Shown: positions 45,063-54,984, counted from the first letter of the stretch. The stretch is 64,000 nucleotides of DNA from Devosia sp. Root685 (GCF_001427875.1 NZ_LMHK01000005.1:176058-240057); one strand, 5' to 3'. Numbers and translations are program-made. Notes: generated by a model not told the origin, from the sequence alone.

Positions 45063-45845
45063 TTAGAGGCCGGCCTTGGAAAGGGTCATGCGGGCGCTGA
45101 TTTCCTCGGCGCCGGTGGCGACGAGATTATGCAGTTCCTGCCGCTGCTGCGGATTGACACGGAAAAGCGGCGCGGCGACGCCGAGCGCCCCGACGATGTC
45201 GCCATTTTCACGAATGGCGGCCGACACGCTCCAAATGCCTTCGCCGGCTTCTTCAAAGCTTTCGGTGACGCCATGGCGCGCCAGTTCGTCAAGCGTAGGA
45301 TCGCTCAGAAGGCCGCGACCGACCTTTACGCGATCGATGCCGAACTGGTCGAAATACGCTTGCCGCTCGCTCACCGTCATGGCGGCGAGGAGGATGCGGG
45401 AGCTTGAGCCCTGATGGAGCGCAATGGCCTGGCCGCGTTCAAAAATCAGGCGGATGGGATGCGGCGTCTGTTCGCGCTCGAGCACATAGGTGAACCAGCC
45501 GCTGCGCCGCGTGACGAAGGCGGTTTCGCGCCCGACATCGCGGATATGGCCAAGCACGGGCAGGGCGATATCGCCCAGCGGAATGCGCGCCGCGCCGGCT
45601 GCAACAGCAAGGCTGCGTGCTAGATCCGTTACCCGATAACTTTTCCCGCCAGCCGCATCGAGCAGGCCGACTTCGCGCAAAAGCGCGACATAGCGATAGG
45701 CCATGGACTGGGTCAGCCCCAGTTCGTCGGCCAGTTCGCCCACGGCCCAGATCGGGCGGGACGGCGTGAACATCAGCAGCAATTGCAACAACTTGCGGCT
45801 GCTCTCCGCCCCAACGACGCGCCCTTTTTTGTCTGCGCTGGTCAT
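45063..45845 (-). CDS. IclR family transcriptional regulator
   Basis: A 260-residue regulator. The N-terminal winged helix covers KLLQLLLMFTPSRPIWAVGE and LGLTQSMAYRYVALLREVGL; the C-terminal effector domain has ILLAAMTVSERQAYF and AAIRENGDIVGALGVAAPLF with the usual IclR pattern. The start at 45845 has GGGGAG a few bases before it. It is divergent from the operon at 46114 and is more likely to control that operon than the MFS gene downstream. Confidence 0.88.
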   Translation of the reverse strand: MTSADKKGRVVGAESSRKLLQLLLMFTPSRPIWAVGELADELGLTQSMAYRYVALLREVGLLDAAGGKSYRVTDLARSLAVAAGAARIPLGDIALPVLGHIRDVGRETAFVTRRSGWFTYVLEREQTPHPIRLIFERGQAIALHQGSSSRILLAAMTVSERQAYFDQFGIDRVKVGRGLLSDPTLDELARHGVTESFEEAGEGIWSVSAAIRENGDIVGALGVAAPLFRVNPQQRQELHNLVATGAEEISARMTLSKAGL

Positions 45846-46113
45846 GGCTCCCCCCACATCTCTTGGCCTCTTTATGACAACCTCAGTCGATTTTCACAAT
45901 GAGGAATTTTGAATTCACGTTGCGAGAATGATGGTCAAAAATTTGCGCCAAACACGCTTCAATTCCAAAATATGAAAACAGTTGTTTGACAATGTGAAAT
46001 TATAGGCATACGACTCCAATCATGCTCAGGGAGGGCAAGAGGGTCGAAAGCAACGGCAAAAGCCGGCTCGGCGATCCCCGGAAAAGGCTGCTCCCTTACT
46101 GTTTGGAGACGGC
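45846..46113. promoter_or_regulatory. divergent promoter region between iclR-type gene and VOC-epimerase-ABC operon
   Basis: An AT-rich 268-base gap. A TTGACA at 45986-45991 with TACGAC 17 bases on is a plausible plus-strand promoter. Candidate regulator sites are the palindrome GAATT-TTG-AATTC (45904-45916) and an inverted pair of TTTCACA half-sites, one near 45893 and one as TGTGAAA near 45994. The region has clearly lower GC than the flanking genes. Confidence 0.45.
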
Positions 46114-46533
46114 ATGACACTTTCGACCGAAGCCCCCAGCACCTATGCAATCAACCATGTGGCCATCATGGTGCCGGACATGGATCCGGGCGTTGCCTGG
46201 TATCAGGACAAGTTCGCCGCCACCGTCATCGACCGTTGGGCCGATGCGACGAGCGGCATGGAGTGGGCCCATCTCTCGATCGGCGATTTCGTGCTCGAAC
46301 TGGTGAAGATGCCCAATTTCAACACCTCGCCCGGCCGCATCTATGGCCTGCACCACATCGGCATCACCGTCGCCGATTGCGACGAAACCGTTGGTAAGCT
46401 CAAGGCCGCCGGCGCCGAAGTTTTCCGTGAGCCGTCCGATTTTGAACGCCACGCGATCCGCTGGTCCTTCGTTCGCGATTATCTCGGCAATACGCTCGAG
46501 ATCATCTCGCCGCTGAAGACTGCAAAGGCCTGA
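46114..46533 (+). CDS. VOC/glyoxalase superfamily protein
   Basis: A 139-residue protein with the two beta-alpha-beta modules of the VOC fold. Metal-type residues are H in INHVAIMVPD, H in LHHIGITVAD and E in NTLEIISP. It is the first gene of the operon and starts only 4 bases before the end-to-start junction with the epimerase-like gene. Its function is unknown; in catabolic loci such proteins act as epimerases, lyases or dioxygenases. Confidence 0.8.
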   Translation: MTLSTEAPSTYAINHVAIMVPDMDPGVAWYQDKFAATVIDRWADATSGMEWAHLSIGDFVLELVKMPNFNTSPGRIYGLHHIGITVADCDETVGKLKAAGAEVFREPSDFERHAIRWSFVRDYLGNTLEIISPLKTAKA

Positions 46534-46536
46534 TCC

Positions 46537-47580
46537 GTGACCAGAGAAGCACTCGTCATTGGTGGCACGGGGCAGGTGGGTCGCGCTGCGGCGCAACGCC
46601 TCCTCGCGGATGGGTGGACCGTTACGGTCGCCCACCGCCAGCCCGGCACGACCACTGCGGGCGCCCAGTCCGTGCAGGTCGACCGCCAGGACGATGCGGC
46701 GATGGATCAATTGCTGGGGCAGGGGTTTGACGTCGTCGTCGATCTCCTCGCCTTCCGCGCCGTGCATTCGGCGCAGTTGCTGCGCAATGCCGGCTCCATC
46801 GGCTCGGTGATCATGATGTCCTCGGCCGCCGTCTATCAGGACGCCGAAGGCCGGACGCTGCAGGGCGTATCCAGTGTGGAATCGGCGCCAGTGTTTCTGG
46901 AGCCGCTATCCGAAGAGGCCGCGACCGTCGCGCCGGACACGACAACTTACGCCGGCAACAAGCGGGGCGTTGAGATCGCGCTGCTGGACTCCGGCATCAA
47001 GACGACAATTCTGCGTCCCGCCGGCATTCATGGCCCCTATTCGCCCCAGCCGCGCGAATGGTTCTACGTCCGCCGCATTCTCGATGGCCGCAAGGTTTTC
47101 GTGCTTGGCTATAGCGGGCGTTCGAGCCTGCATCCGGCTTCGGTCGATAATCTTGCCGCGATGATCGCGCTGGTAGCTCAAAATCCCGGTCACGGGATTT
47201 TCAATGCCGGCGATCCCGGTCGTCCTGATGAAAGCGCCATGGTTTCGGCTATTGCCGACGCTATGGGTGCTCAGATTGCGCAGGTGCTGTTGCCCGGCAT
47301 GGCGCCGATCGCCAGCCCCTGGTCGCTGCCCACGCCGTTCTTTCTGTCAACGGAGCGCGCCGAAACGCTGCTCGGTTATCGCCCGGTCGCGACCTATCGG
47401 CAGTCGGTTATCGCCAATGTCGAGAGCATCGTCGCCGAACACAAGGCGGGCGCGCTGCTTGGCCGCTTGAGCGACCGTTTTGGCCCGCCGGGCCTTGGCT
47501 GCCAGGTGTTTGTCGGGGGCGGCGCCGGACCATTCGATTATGCAGCAGAGGATAAGGCGATCGCCGACCTGCTGAACTGA
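46537..47580 (+). CDS. NAD-dependent epimerase/dehydratase family protein
   Basis: Extended short-chain dehydrogenase of 347 residues starting with GTG. Rossmann motif VIGGTGQVGRAAA (residues 7-19), the strand VVVDLLAF, SSAAVY and the YxxxK pair in YAGNKRGVEIAL are all present. Such proteins oxidise, epimerise or dehydrate sugars, or reduce aldehydes. It is placed between a VOC gene and a peptide-type importer, so it should act on the imported compound. Confidence 0.85.
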   Translation: MTREALVIGGTGQVGRAAAQRLLADGWTVTVAHRQPGTTTAGAQSVQVDRQDDAAMDQLLGQGFDVVVDLLAFRAVHSAQLLRNAGSIGSVIMMSSAAVYQDAEGRTLQGVSSVESAPVFLEPLSEEAATVAPDTTTYAGNKRGVEIALLDSGIKTTILRPAGIHGPYSPQPREWFYVRRILDGRKVFVLGYSGRSSLHPASVDNLAAMIALVAQNPGHGIFNAGDPGRPDESAMVSAIADAMGAQIAQVLLPGMAPIASPWSLPTPFFLSTERAETLLGYRPVATYRQSVIANVESIVAEHKAGALLGRLSDRFGPPGLGCQVFVGGGAGPFDYAAEDKAIADLLN

Positions 47581-47635
47581 GGAATTCGGCTACACTTGGG
47601 ACGGAGACCCGGTGGCCGCAATGAGGAGGATTTTT

Positions 47636-49153
47636 ATGAACACGACCAAGAGACTGATGCTCGGCATTGCCGCATCGGCGCTGCTCGCCACCGGTTTTGT
47701 CAGCGCCAGCCACGCCGCCGAAGCGGTCGAACAGGCAACGGTGTCGCTGCCGGCCCCGGCCCAAAGCTTTGACCCGACTAAGACCGTGACGGCAACCGAC
47801 CGCGCCGCATTCAGCCTTATGAACGGAACGCTGCTCACCCAGCAGATCGACGGCACCATCGTACCAGGCCTTGCCGAGGGCATCGAATATAGCCCCGATT
47901 TCACCGAAGCGACCGTCACCCTCAAGCCCGGTCTGAAATTCTCGGATGGCTCGCCGCTGACCGCCGCCGACGTTGCCGCCACCTTCACCCGCCACATGGC
48001 CGTCGAAGGCAGCGTGCTCGGCGCCATGATGGGCCGCGTCGCCGGCGTCGAAGCAACCGGCGACCTCACCGCGAAATTCACCTTCAAGGGCCCATTCCCG
48101 TCCTTCGGCGATTTCGCCTCGGCCGGCTCCTATGGCATCTATCCCGCCGCCGGTCTCGAAAAGGGCGAGGAATTCTTCCTCAATCCCGTCACCTCCGGCC
48201 CCTACAAAATCGCCTCCACCTGGGCCTCCAACAAGCTCGAACTCGTTGCCAACGAGAACTATGGCGGCGGCGCCCAGCCGGCGATTGCCAATCTGACCCT
48301 CACAGTCATCGAAGACGCCAATAGCGCCGTCGGCCAGCTCCAGAGCGGCCAGGTGGACTATGCCGGCGATCTTCCCCCAAGCTTCATGCTCCAGCTCCAG
48401 GGCGCTCCGGGCCTGACCATCAGCTCCGTGCCGGTCTATGGTTTTTATGATCTGCGCATGTGGAACCAGAGCGGCGTCTTCGCCGATCCCAACATGCGCA
48501 ACGCCGTCTCGGCAGCGCTCGATCGCGAAGTCATCGTCCGCTCCATCTGGGGTGATACCAACCAGCCGCTTGCCGGCTTCTGGCCCCCGAGCATGGCCTA
48601 TTACGATGCGAGCCAGTCGACCTCCCGCGATCTCGATGCCGCCAAGGCCTACCTGGCTGAAACCGAATGCGCTTCGGGTTGCCAGGTCCGCCTGATGTAT
48701 TCGGATCAGGAATTCGCCTTCTCGAGCCAGTTGGCCCTGATCGTCCAGAACCAGCTCAAGGATATCGGTATCGACGTCCAGCTTGAGCGTCTCGATGCAT
48801 CGACCCTGATCCAGCGTCTCCGCGCCGGCGACTATGACATGGTGCCCGGCGCCATGGCCTCCGCCGCCAACATCCCCGACCACCTGCTCGGCAATGCGCT
48901 TCTCGGCACCGGTTCGCTCAAGGCCGAATTCACCGGCTACAATTCCGAAGCCATGGATGCGCTGATCGCCAAGGTCAATCAGTCGAGCGGCGACGACCGC
49001 GCGGCCGCTGCCGCCGAAATCGGCACCCTCTTTGCTGAGGATCGTCCTTATACGATCCTGGCTCCCTGGGTGCGTGGCGCTGCCACCAGCCTTCCCGAAG
49101 GCACCGTGTCCCTCGTGGGCACCGGCATCGTGGTGGGAGGCCGCGACCAGTGA
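47636..49153 (+). CDS. peptide-type ABC importer, periplasmic binding protein
   Basis: Family 5 solute-binding protein, 505 residues from the ATG at 47636 (GAGGAGGA five bases before it). The signal peptide is KRLMLGIAASALLATGFV to SHA, with AE at the mature start. Motifs LKPGLKFSDGSPLTAADVAA and LDREVIVRSIWG are typical. The protein carries an unusual ASGCQ cysteine pair near residues 345-350. Ligand not known; sugar or opine transport is possible. Confidence 0.92.
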   Translation: MNTTKRLMLGIAASALLATGFVSASHAAEAVEQATVSLPAPAQSFDPTKTVTATDRAAFSLMNGTLLTQQIDGTIVPGLAEGIEYSPDFTEATVTLKPGLKFSDGSPLTAADVAATFTRHMAVEGSVLGAMMGRVAGVEATGDLTAKFTFKGPFPSFGDFASAGSYGIYPAAGLEKGEEFFLNPVTSGPYKIASTWASNKLELVANENYGGGAQPAIANLTLTVIEDANSAVGQLQSGQVDYAGDLPPSFMLQLQGAPGLTISSVPVYGFYDLRMWNQSGVFADPNMRNAVSAALDREVIVRSIWGDTNQPLAGFWPPSMAYYDASQSTSRDLDAAKAYLAETECASGCQVRLMYSDQEFAFSSQLALIVQNQLKDIGIDVQLERLDASTLIQRLRAGDYDMVPGAMASAANIPDHLLGNALLGTGSLKAEFTGYNSEAMDALIAKVNQSSGDDRAAAAAEIGTLFAEDRPYTILAPWVRGAATSLPEGTVSLVGTGIVVGGRDQ

Positions 49154-50106
49154 CACTACGAGCAGGATGGGGGCAGGCAGCCGGCAAGGTGGGACAGTCG
49201 CTACTGACGCTAGCCAGCGTGATTGTCCTCGTTTTCCTGCTCGTCCGGCTCATTCCCGGGGATCCGGTTACCACCATCCTCGGGAGCGAAACCAGCGCAG
49301 AGGCGGAAGCCGCCCTGCGCACGGCGCTGCACCTGGACGTACCTCCCGTCCAGCAGTTCTTCGACTATATCGCCGGCCTCCTCCACGGCGATCTCGGACA
49401 GTCGGCTGTGCAGCGTGGTGACAGTGTCTCCGGCATCATAGCCGGGGCGCTGCCCACCACGCTTTCAATTGTTGCGGTGGGTATGCTGCTCTCGACCATA
49501 GCCGGCATCAGCCTTGGCCTAGCCGCGGCGCTGAGCCCCTATAAGGCTATAGACCTAACCGTCCGCACCATTGTCATGCTGCTCTATGCGACCCCCACCT
49601 TCCTCATCGGCCTTTTGCTGACCCTGGTCTTTTCGATCCAGCTCGGCTGGTTGCCCGCCGGTGGCTGGGCCGGGTCCTATCCCGATAATTTTCCATTCCT
49701 CGTGCTGCCCGGCATTGCCCTCTCGGGGCATCTCGGCCCGATCATTGCCCGCACCGTACGTCAGGCGGCGATCGAATCGAGCCAGCAGCTTTATATGGAA
49801 GCGGCTCTGTCGCGCGGCCTCTCGAAGTCGGCGCTCAACTTCCGCCATATCCTCCCCAATTCAGTCCTGCCGATAATCACCCTTCTCGGCATCAGTTTTG
49901 GCTCGCTCCTTACCGGCGCCATCATCGTCGAGGCCGTGTTCGGCCTCCCCGGCATCGGCTCGGAAATGACCAAGGCTGTCGCACGCCGCGATTATCCGGT
50001 CATCCAGGGCATCGCCCTGATGTCGGCCTGCGCCGTCATCGTCGGCAACCTCCTTGCCGAACTCATCTATCCATTGGTCGACCCGCGCGCCCGGAGTGCA
50101 TCATGA
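49150..50106 (+). CDS. peptide-type ABC importer permease (DppB-like)
   Basis: Inner-membrane permease of 318 residues. The start is a GTG overlapping the stop of the binding-protein gene (GTGA). It has the DppB pattern VIVLVFLLVRLIPGDPVTTI, GDLGQSAVQRG and the EAA loop LYMEAALSRGLSKSALNFRH, and ends YPLVDPRAR. Confidence 0.92.
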   Translation: MTLRAGWGQAAGKVGQSLLTLASVIVLVFLLVRLIPGDPVTTILGSETSAEAEAALRTALHLDVPPVQQFFDYIAGLLHGDLGQSAVQRGDSVSGIIAGALPTTLSIVAVGMLLSTIAGISLGLAAALSPYKAIDLTVRTIVMLLYATPTFLIGLLLTLVFSIQLGWLPAGGWAGSYPDNFPFLVLPGIALSGHLGPIIARTVRQAAIESSQQLYMEAALSRGLSKSALNFRHILPNSVLPIITLLGISFGSLLTGAIIVEAVFGLPGIGSEMTKAVARRDYPVIQGIALMSACAVIVGNLLAELIYPLVDPRARSAS

Positions 50107-50981
50107 CCACTGCTACGCTTCCCCGGCCGTTCCTGGCCCAGGGCTGGCTCCGTGCCCTTGTCGGCACCCATGTCAGCCGCCTCGTCGGCATCGTCATGTT
50201 CGGCACCATCGTCGCCATGTGCGTGCTGGTGCCGATCCTCTCGCCTTATTCCCCCAATGACTTCGTCAACATGCCCTTCATGGCGCCAAGCTGGGCCCAT
50301 CCCTTCGGCACTGACTCGGTTGGTCGCGACATTTTTGTGCGCACCTTTGCCGGTGGCAGCGTCGATCTCATCGCTGCCGCCTTCACCACTGGTTTCGCCG
50401 TCATCGTCGGCACGACGCTCGGCACTCTGGCCGGCGCCACGAAGCACCGTTGGGCCGATACGATCCTGATGCGCATTGTCGATGCCGTCATCGCCTTTCC
50501 GCTGATCATTTTGCTCCTGGCTCTCGTCGTGGCCGTGGGGTCGGACAAGCCATGGGGTTTTGCGCCGGCTGGGCTTCCGGCGGCGCTGATCGCCCTGATG
50601 TGCGTGCAATGGGCCGTCTATGCCCGTCTCGCCCGCGGCCAGGCTCTCGCCCTGCGCAATGCCGATTTCGTCGTCGCTTCGCGCGTCGCCGGCCTCAATC
50701 CCTTCAGCATCGTCATGCGCCATATCACACCCGGCGTGAGCCGCATCACGCTTGCCTACGCCATCGGCGACGTCGTGCTCGTCGTGGTGATCCTCGCCTC
50801 GCTCCCATTCCTTGGGGCAGGGGTACAGCCACCCGCCCCCGAATGGGGCTCGATCATGTATGAGGGCCGCGGGTTCCTGCGCAATGCGTGGTGGATCACG
50901 GTCATGCCCGGCGCCGTCCTGGCGCTCACCGGCCTCTCCCTCAGCTTCATCGCTGACTCCCTCCTCGATAACAGGCGGTGA
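50103..50981 (+). CDS. peptide-type ABC importer permease (DppC-like)
   Basis: Inner-membrane permease of 292 residues coupled to the DppB-like gene by an ATGA overlap. It contains AHPFGTDSVGRDIFVRTFAG, the EAA loop ADFVVASRVAGLNPFSIVMR and the C-terminal FIADSLLDNR typical of the class. Confidence 0.92.
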   Translation: MTTATLPRPFLAQGWLRALVGTHVSRLVGIVMFGTIVAMCVLVPILSPYSPNDFVNMPFMAPSWAHPFGTDSVGRDIFVRTFAGGSVDLIAAAFTTGFAVIVGTTLGTLAGATKHRWADTILMRIVDAVIAFPLIILLLALVVAVGSDKPWGFAPAGLPAALIALMCVQWAVYARLARGQALALRNADFVVASRVAGLNPFSIVMRHITPGVSRITLAYAIGDVVLVVVILASLPFLGAGVQPPAPEWGSIMYEGRGFLRNAWWITVMPGAVLALTGLSLSFIADSLLDNRR

Positions 50982-52615
50982 TCATGAGCACGTCCGATAA
51001 TCTCGTCGAAGTCCGCAATCTCGGTGTGCTGCTCGCCGGCCGTCAGGTCATTCGCGACGTCAGCTTCGATATCCCCCGCGGCGGCGCGCTGGCTCTCGTC
51101 GGTGAATCCGGCTCAGGCAAGACCGTCACCGCGCGCGTGTTGACGGGCCTCCTGTCGCGCATCGGGGGCAAGGTCAATTCCGGCACCGCAACCTTTGATA
51201 GCCAGGATCTGGTCAATGCCAATTCCAGGGAGTGGCGCAAGCTGCGCGGCCGCATGGTTGCGCTGGTGCCGCAAGCCTCGCTCTCAAGCCTTGATCCGGT
51301 CATGCGCATCGGCGGCCAGTTGGCCGAAACAATCTCCGAACTCGACCCCGGCGCCGATATTCGCCTGCGCTCACTTGAATTGCTCGATCAGGTGCGCCTG
51401 CCGCGTCCTGCGGCCTTGTTGGAAAACTATCCGCACGAACTTTCGGGGGGCATGCGCCAGCGTTTGATGATTGCGCTCGCTCTTGCCGGCCGCCCCGAAC
51501 TTATCGTCGCGGACGAACCAACGACGGCGCTCGACGTAACCGTGCAAAAGGACGTGCTGAAGCTTCTCGGCGATCTGCGCAAGGAAACCGGCATGAGCCT
51601 GCTAATGATCGCCCACGATCTCGCTGTTGTCGGCATGGTCTCGGAAAGCGTCGCCGTGATGCGCGGTGGCGAGCTGGTCGAAAAGGGCGCGACCGACAAG
51701 GTGCTGGGCGACCCCGACCACAGCTATACCAAGGCGCTCCTTGCCGCCCGCCCCGAACTCGCGCCGGTCGGTACGCCGCTTGCCGTGCTCGACCGCGAAA
51801 CCGGGCAATTGCATCGTCCCGAACTGCCGGTTCTGCTGCGACCGCGCCAGCCCGAGCCCATCATTCGTGCCGAAGGCGTCGGCATGACGTACCACAATGC
51901 CAAGGCGCCGGCCGTCCATCCGCTCGATATCGATATCTCTGCTGGCGCGGCCATCGGCATTGTCGGCGAGAGCGGCAGCGGCAAATCCACACTCGGCCGC
52001 ATCCTCGTCGGCGCGCAATTGCCGACCGATGGCACCGTGCTGGTCAAGGGCAAGAGCTGGCAGGACGTCAGGGCCAACGATCCCCTGCGCGGCGCCGTGC
52101 AGATGATCTTCCAGGACCCCTATGGTGCCCTAACGCCTTGGCGCACGCCGCGCCAGATCGTGGCCGAAGTCATTGCCCGCTGGCAGGGCCTGCACGGTCG
52201 TGCGACGCTCGAAGCGGCCGGCGATCTCCTCGACGATGTCGGCCTGCCGTTGCAGGCCATGGATCGGCGACCGGGTGGCCTCAGCGGTGGGCAGTGCCAG
52301 CGCGTCGGCATTGCCCGCGCGCTTGCCTGCCAGCCGCAGGTTCTGGTGGCCGATGAACCGACCTCCTCGCTCGATATTTCGGCACAGGCGCAAATCCTCA
52401 ATCTGCTGATGCGCCTCCGCGCCGAGCGCAATCTGGCGCTGGTCATCGTCTCGCACGATCTCGCCGTCATCCGCCATATGACCGATGAGGCGCTTGTCAT
52501 GCAGCACGGCCAGATCGTCGAGCGTGGTCCATCAAGCCGCATCTTCTCTTCCCCCGACAACGACTATACTCGCCAGCTCGTCTCTTCGACCCCGACGCTT
52601 CGGCGCACGGCTTGA
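50978..52615 (+). CDS. peptide-type ABC importer, fused double ATPase
   Basis: A 545-residue chain with two ATPase domains. The first has GESGSGKTVTAR, LSGGMRQRLMIA and DEPTTALD; the second has GESGSGKSTLGR, signature LSGGQCQRVGIA and DEPTSSLD. The GTG at 50978 keeps the GTGA/ATGA coupling pattern of the operon; an ATG at 50984 is also possible. With the two permeases and the binding protein it completes the importer. The fused arrangement is the same as in the minus-strand importer at 8102-13060. Confidence 0.92.
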   Translation: MIMSTSDNLVEVRNLGVLLAGRQVIRDVSFDIPRGGALALVGESGSGKTVTARVLTGLLSRIGGKVNSGTATFDSQDLVNANSREWRKLRGRMVALVPQASLSSLDPVMRIGGQLAETISELDPGADIRLRSLELLDQVRLPRPAALLENYPHELSGGMRQRLMIALALAGRPELIVADEPTTALDVTVQKDVLKLLGDLRKETGMSLLMIAHDLAVVGMVSESVAVMRGGELVEKGATDKVLGDPDHSYTKALLAARPELAPVGTPLAVLDRETGQLHRPELPVLLRPRQPEPIIRAEGVGMTYHNAKAPAVHPLDIDISAGAAIGIVGESGSGKSTLGRILVGAQLPTDGTVLVKGKSWQDVRANDPLRGAVQMIFQDPYGALTPWRTPRQIVAEVIARWQGLHGRATLEAAGDLLDDVGLPLQAMDRRPGGLSGGQCQRVGIARALACQPQVLVADEPTSSLDISAQAQILNLLMRLRAERNLALVIVSHDLAVIRHMTDEALVMQHGQIVERGPSSRIFSSPDNDYTRQLVSSTPTLRRTA

Positions 52616-52624
52616 GGTGACACC

Positions 52625-53605
52625 ATGACCATCAAGCTCGCTCTGCTCGGCACCTGGCATGTTCATGCCATCCACCATCTGCAGGATAGCCGCGCCAATC
52701 CGCAGGCCGAAATCGTCGTGATCTGGGACAGTAATGCCAAGCGCGGCCGGGCCTTCGCCGCCGAGCACGGCCTCCCCTTCGAGCCGGACCTTGCCCGCGT
52801 TCTGACGAGGATCGACATTTCTGCTGTCGTCGTCGATACCGCCACGGTCGAGCACCCGACCGTCATCGGCGCCGCGCTCGATTCCGGCAAGCATGTTTTC
52901 ACCGAAAAGGTGCTCGCGCTCGAAACAGCCGATGCGGAGCGCCTTGTCGAAAAAGCCCGATCCAAGGGGCTGGTGTTAAGAGTGTCGCTGCAGCGTCTGC
53001 GCGAAGCGCCGATCCAGACCATCAAAGCATTGCTCGACGCCGGCGCCATCGGCAGGGTCACCAGCAGCCGTATCCGCTATGCCCATCACGGCGCAGTGGG
53101 TACGCCCTGGATCCCCGCGCATTTCTTCAACGCCGAAGAAGCCGGCGGCGGCGCCGTCATTGACCTTGGTGCGCATGGCTTTTATCTCGGCATGTATTTC
53201 CACGGCGAGCATCCGTTGAGCATTCAGACTCTCTTGGCTGAGGTTGCGGGCGTTGGTGTTGAGGACAACACGGTCAGCGTCCTAGCTTATCCAGCAGGTG
53301 TGATAGCCGTCGCAGAGACCAGCTTCGTCTCCGGCTTCTTCGGCTACGCCATCGAGATCATCGGCACCGGCGGCTCTATCGCCGTCGGCCCCATCGACCA
53401 GCGTGTCATGCTCAAAAGCGCCGGCTCCGACGTCTGGCAGGAGCAACCCCAGCTTGCCCCACTGCTCGCCACCCTCGATCAGTTTGTCGATATCCTGTTG
53501 GGCGCTTTTGAAGACCCCACCCACCTCGAAACTGCCGTGTGGCTGACCAGAATAGCTGAAGCGGCCTATCGGTCCGCCCGAACCGGCGAACGGGTCGCCT
53601 TCTGA
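52625..53605 (+). CDS. Gfo/Idh/MocA family oxidoreductase
   Basis: A 326-residue NAD(P)-dependent oxidoreductase, last gene of the operon. It opens KLALLGTWHVHAIHHLQDSR, which replaces the common GxGxxG by a histidine-rich loop, and the family EKP motif is altered to TEKVLALE. The catalytic-domain motif IDLGAHGFYLGMYF keeps D-x-G-x-H. The unusual nucleotide loop suggests a divergent branch. It probably oxidises the imported sugar or cyclitol. Confidence 0.85.
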   Translation: MTIKLALLGTWHVHAIHHLQDSRANPQAEIVVIWDSNAKRGRAFAAEHGLPFEPDLARVLTRIDISAVVVDTATVEHPTVIGAALDSGKHVFTEKVLALETADAERLVEKARSKGLVLRVSLQRLREAPIQTIKALLDAGAIGRVTSSRIRYAHHGAVGTPWIPAHFFNAEEAGGGAVIDLGAHGFYLGMYFHGEHPLSIQTLLAEVAGVGVEDNTVSVLAYPAGVIAVAETSFVSGFFGYAIEIIGTGGSIAVGPIDQRVMLKSAGSDVWQEQPQLAPLLATLDQFVDILLGAFEDPTHLETAVWLTRIAEAAYRSARTGERVAF

Positions 53606-53916
53606 CAGCACTGCCGTTCTCAATTGCGGGTGAGGATAGGTTCGGGCCCAAAGACATATTGCCCGGTGTTGAAACCTCTCCTTTATGAGGCTTAAAGCTC
53701 CGGTCAGGGACGGGGAAATCGTCGTCCGATCCCTGGCGACGCCCTTGATGGCGCATTCAAGAAAACCACATTGAACTTTCTCCGGCGCGATTCATTTATG
53801 CGATCAGAGAGGGATGCGATCACGACTATCAAGCGCCGTGCACACGAAGGAGCGCATCCCCTGAGATGCTTGTGCGACGGTTAGGCGAGCGGAACATCGA
53901 GAGGAGAGATGGAGGA

Positions 53917-54984
53917 GTGACGTCCCTTTCACCAACTGAGCAAGGCCAGGATTCTCCGTCGCAGCTAGAGACCAGCGAGCGTCAAATTCTGCCTTCACAG
54001 GGCGCGGGCGCTCAGGTCCCCGACGCGCGCGATTGGCTTGCGGCCATCATAGAAGGCTCCGACGACGCGATCATCAGCAAGAATCTCAACGGCATCATCC
54101 AGAGTTGGAATGGAGGGGCCACGAGACTGTTCGGCTATTCTGCCGACGAAATTATCGGCAAGTCGGTCACGATCCTGATCCCACCCGACCGGCTGGATGA
54201 GGAGCCGTTGATCCTTGCGCAAATTCAGCGCGGGAAGCGCGTTGAACATTTTGAGACAAAACGCCGTCGCAAGAATGGCTCGCTGATCGATATTTCGCTG
54301 ACCATCTCTCCCATTCGTAATGAGAAGGGCGTCATCGTCGGTGCATCGAAAATTGCCCGCGATATCACCGAAAGGCTGGTGGCGCAGGAACAGCAGCAAC
54401 TGCTGATGGGCGAGATGCGCCATCGCGTCAAAAACCTGTTCGCTCTGGCCAATGCCATCGTCTCGATCAGCGCAAAGTCGGCGCGCGAAGGCGACGTTAT
54501 TGCAGATGTCCAGGCGCGACTATCCTCGTTGGCGCGGGCGCATGACCTGATCATGTCAGACCGGATGCTCGGCCCCGAGAATGAGCAGCATGTGGCGCTG
54601 CTCACATTGGTGCAAACCATTCTCCAACCCTACGCGATGGAAAATCGGATCAGCATAGGTGGCGACGATTTCGATGTCGGGGGCAAGGCAGTCACCAATC
54701 TGGCGCTGTTGCTGCATGAACTGGCGACAAATGCCGCCAAGTATGGGTCGCTTTCGGTGGGGACTGGCCGGATTGACGTCGATGTCAGGAGTGATGGCGA
54801 TCGATTGCATCTCATCTGGCGGGAAACGGGCGGTCCCGTACCCTCGCTTGTCGCCGGGACAGGGTTCGGCAGTCGCCTCGAGCGAGGCTTGGCAAGCGCC
54901 TTGGAGGCTTTGATCGAGCGCGACTGGCAATCTTCGGGGCTCGTGGTATCAATCGTGATGGCGAAGGCGGCGATCTGCGCCTAA
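53917..54984 (+). CDS. PAS-domain HWE-family sensor histidine kinase
   Basis: Soluble sensor kinase of about 355 residues. A PAS domain (WLAAIIEGSDDAIISKNLNG, GYSADEIIGKSVTILIPP) covers about residues 37-160, followed by the HWE kinase core: phospho-accepting histidine in EMRHRVKNLF, N-box LLLHELATNAAKYGSLS and the hallmark WRETGGP. The GTG at 53917 is preferred, having GAGGAGA nine bases before it; an ATG at 53866 would add 17 arginine-rich residues. HWE kinases with PAS sensors often sense light or redox and feed the PhyR-EcfG stress pathway. It is convergent with two receiver-only proteins that are likely partners. Confidence 0.9.
   Translation: MTSLSPTEQGQDSPSQLETSERQILPSQGAGAQVPDARDWLAAIIEGSDDAIISKNLNGIIQSWNGGATRLFGYSADEIIGKSVTILIPPDRLDEEPLILAQIQRGKRVEHFETKRRRKNGSLIDISLTISPIRNEKGVIVGASKIARDITERLVAQEQQQLLMGEMRHRVKNLFALANAIVSISAKSAREGDVIADVQARLSSLARAHDLIMSDRMLGPENEQHVALLTLVQTILQPYAMENRISIGGDDFDVGGKAVTNLALLLHELATNAAKYGSLSVGTGRIDVDVRSDGDRLHLIWRETGGPVPSLVAGTGFGSRLERGLASALEALIERDWQSSGLVVSIVMAKAAICA

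Noticed and set aside
47408..49156. 582-codon open frame on the minus strand opposite the binding-protein gene
   Set aside because: It is antisense to a clear family 5 binding protein with signal peptide; long antisense frames are common at this GC content and its translation has no recognisable domain.
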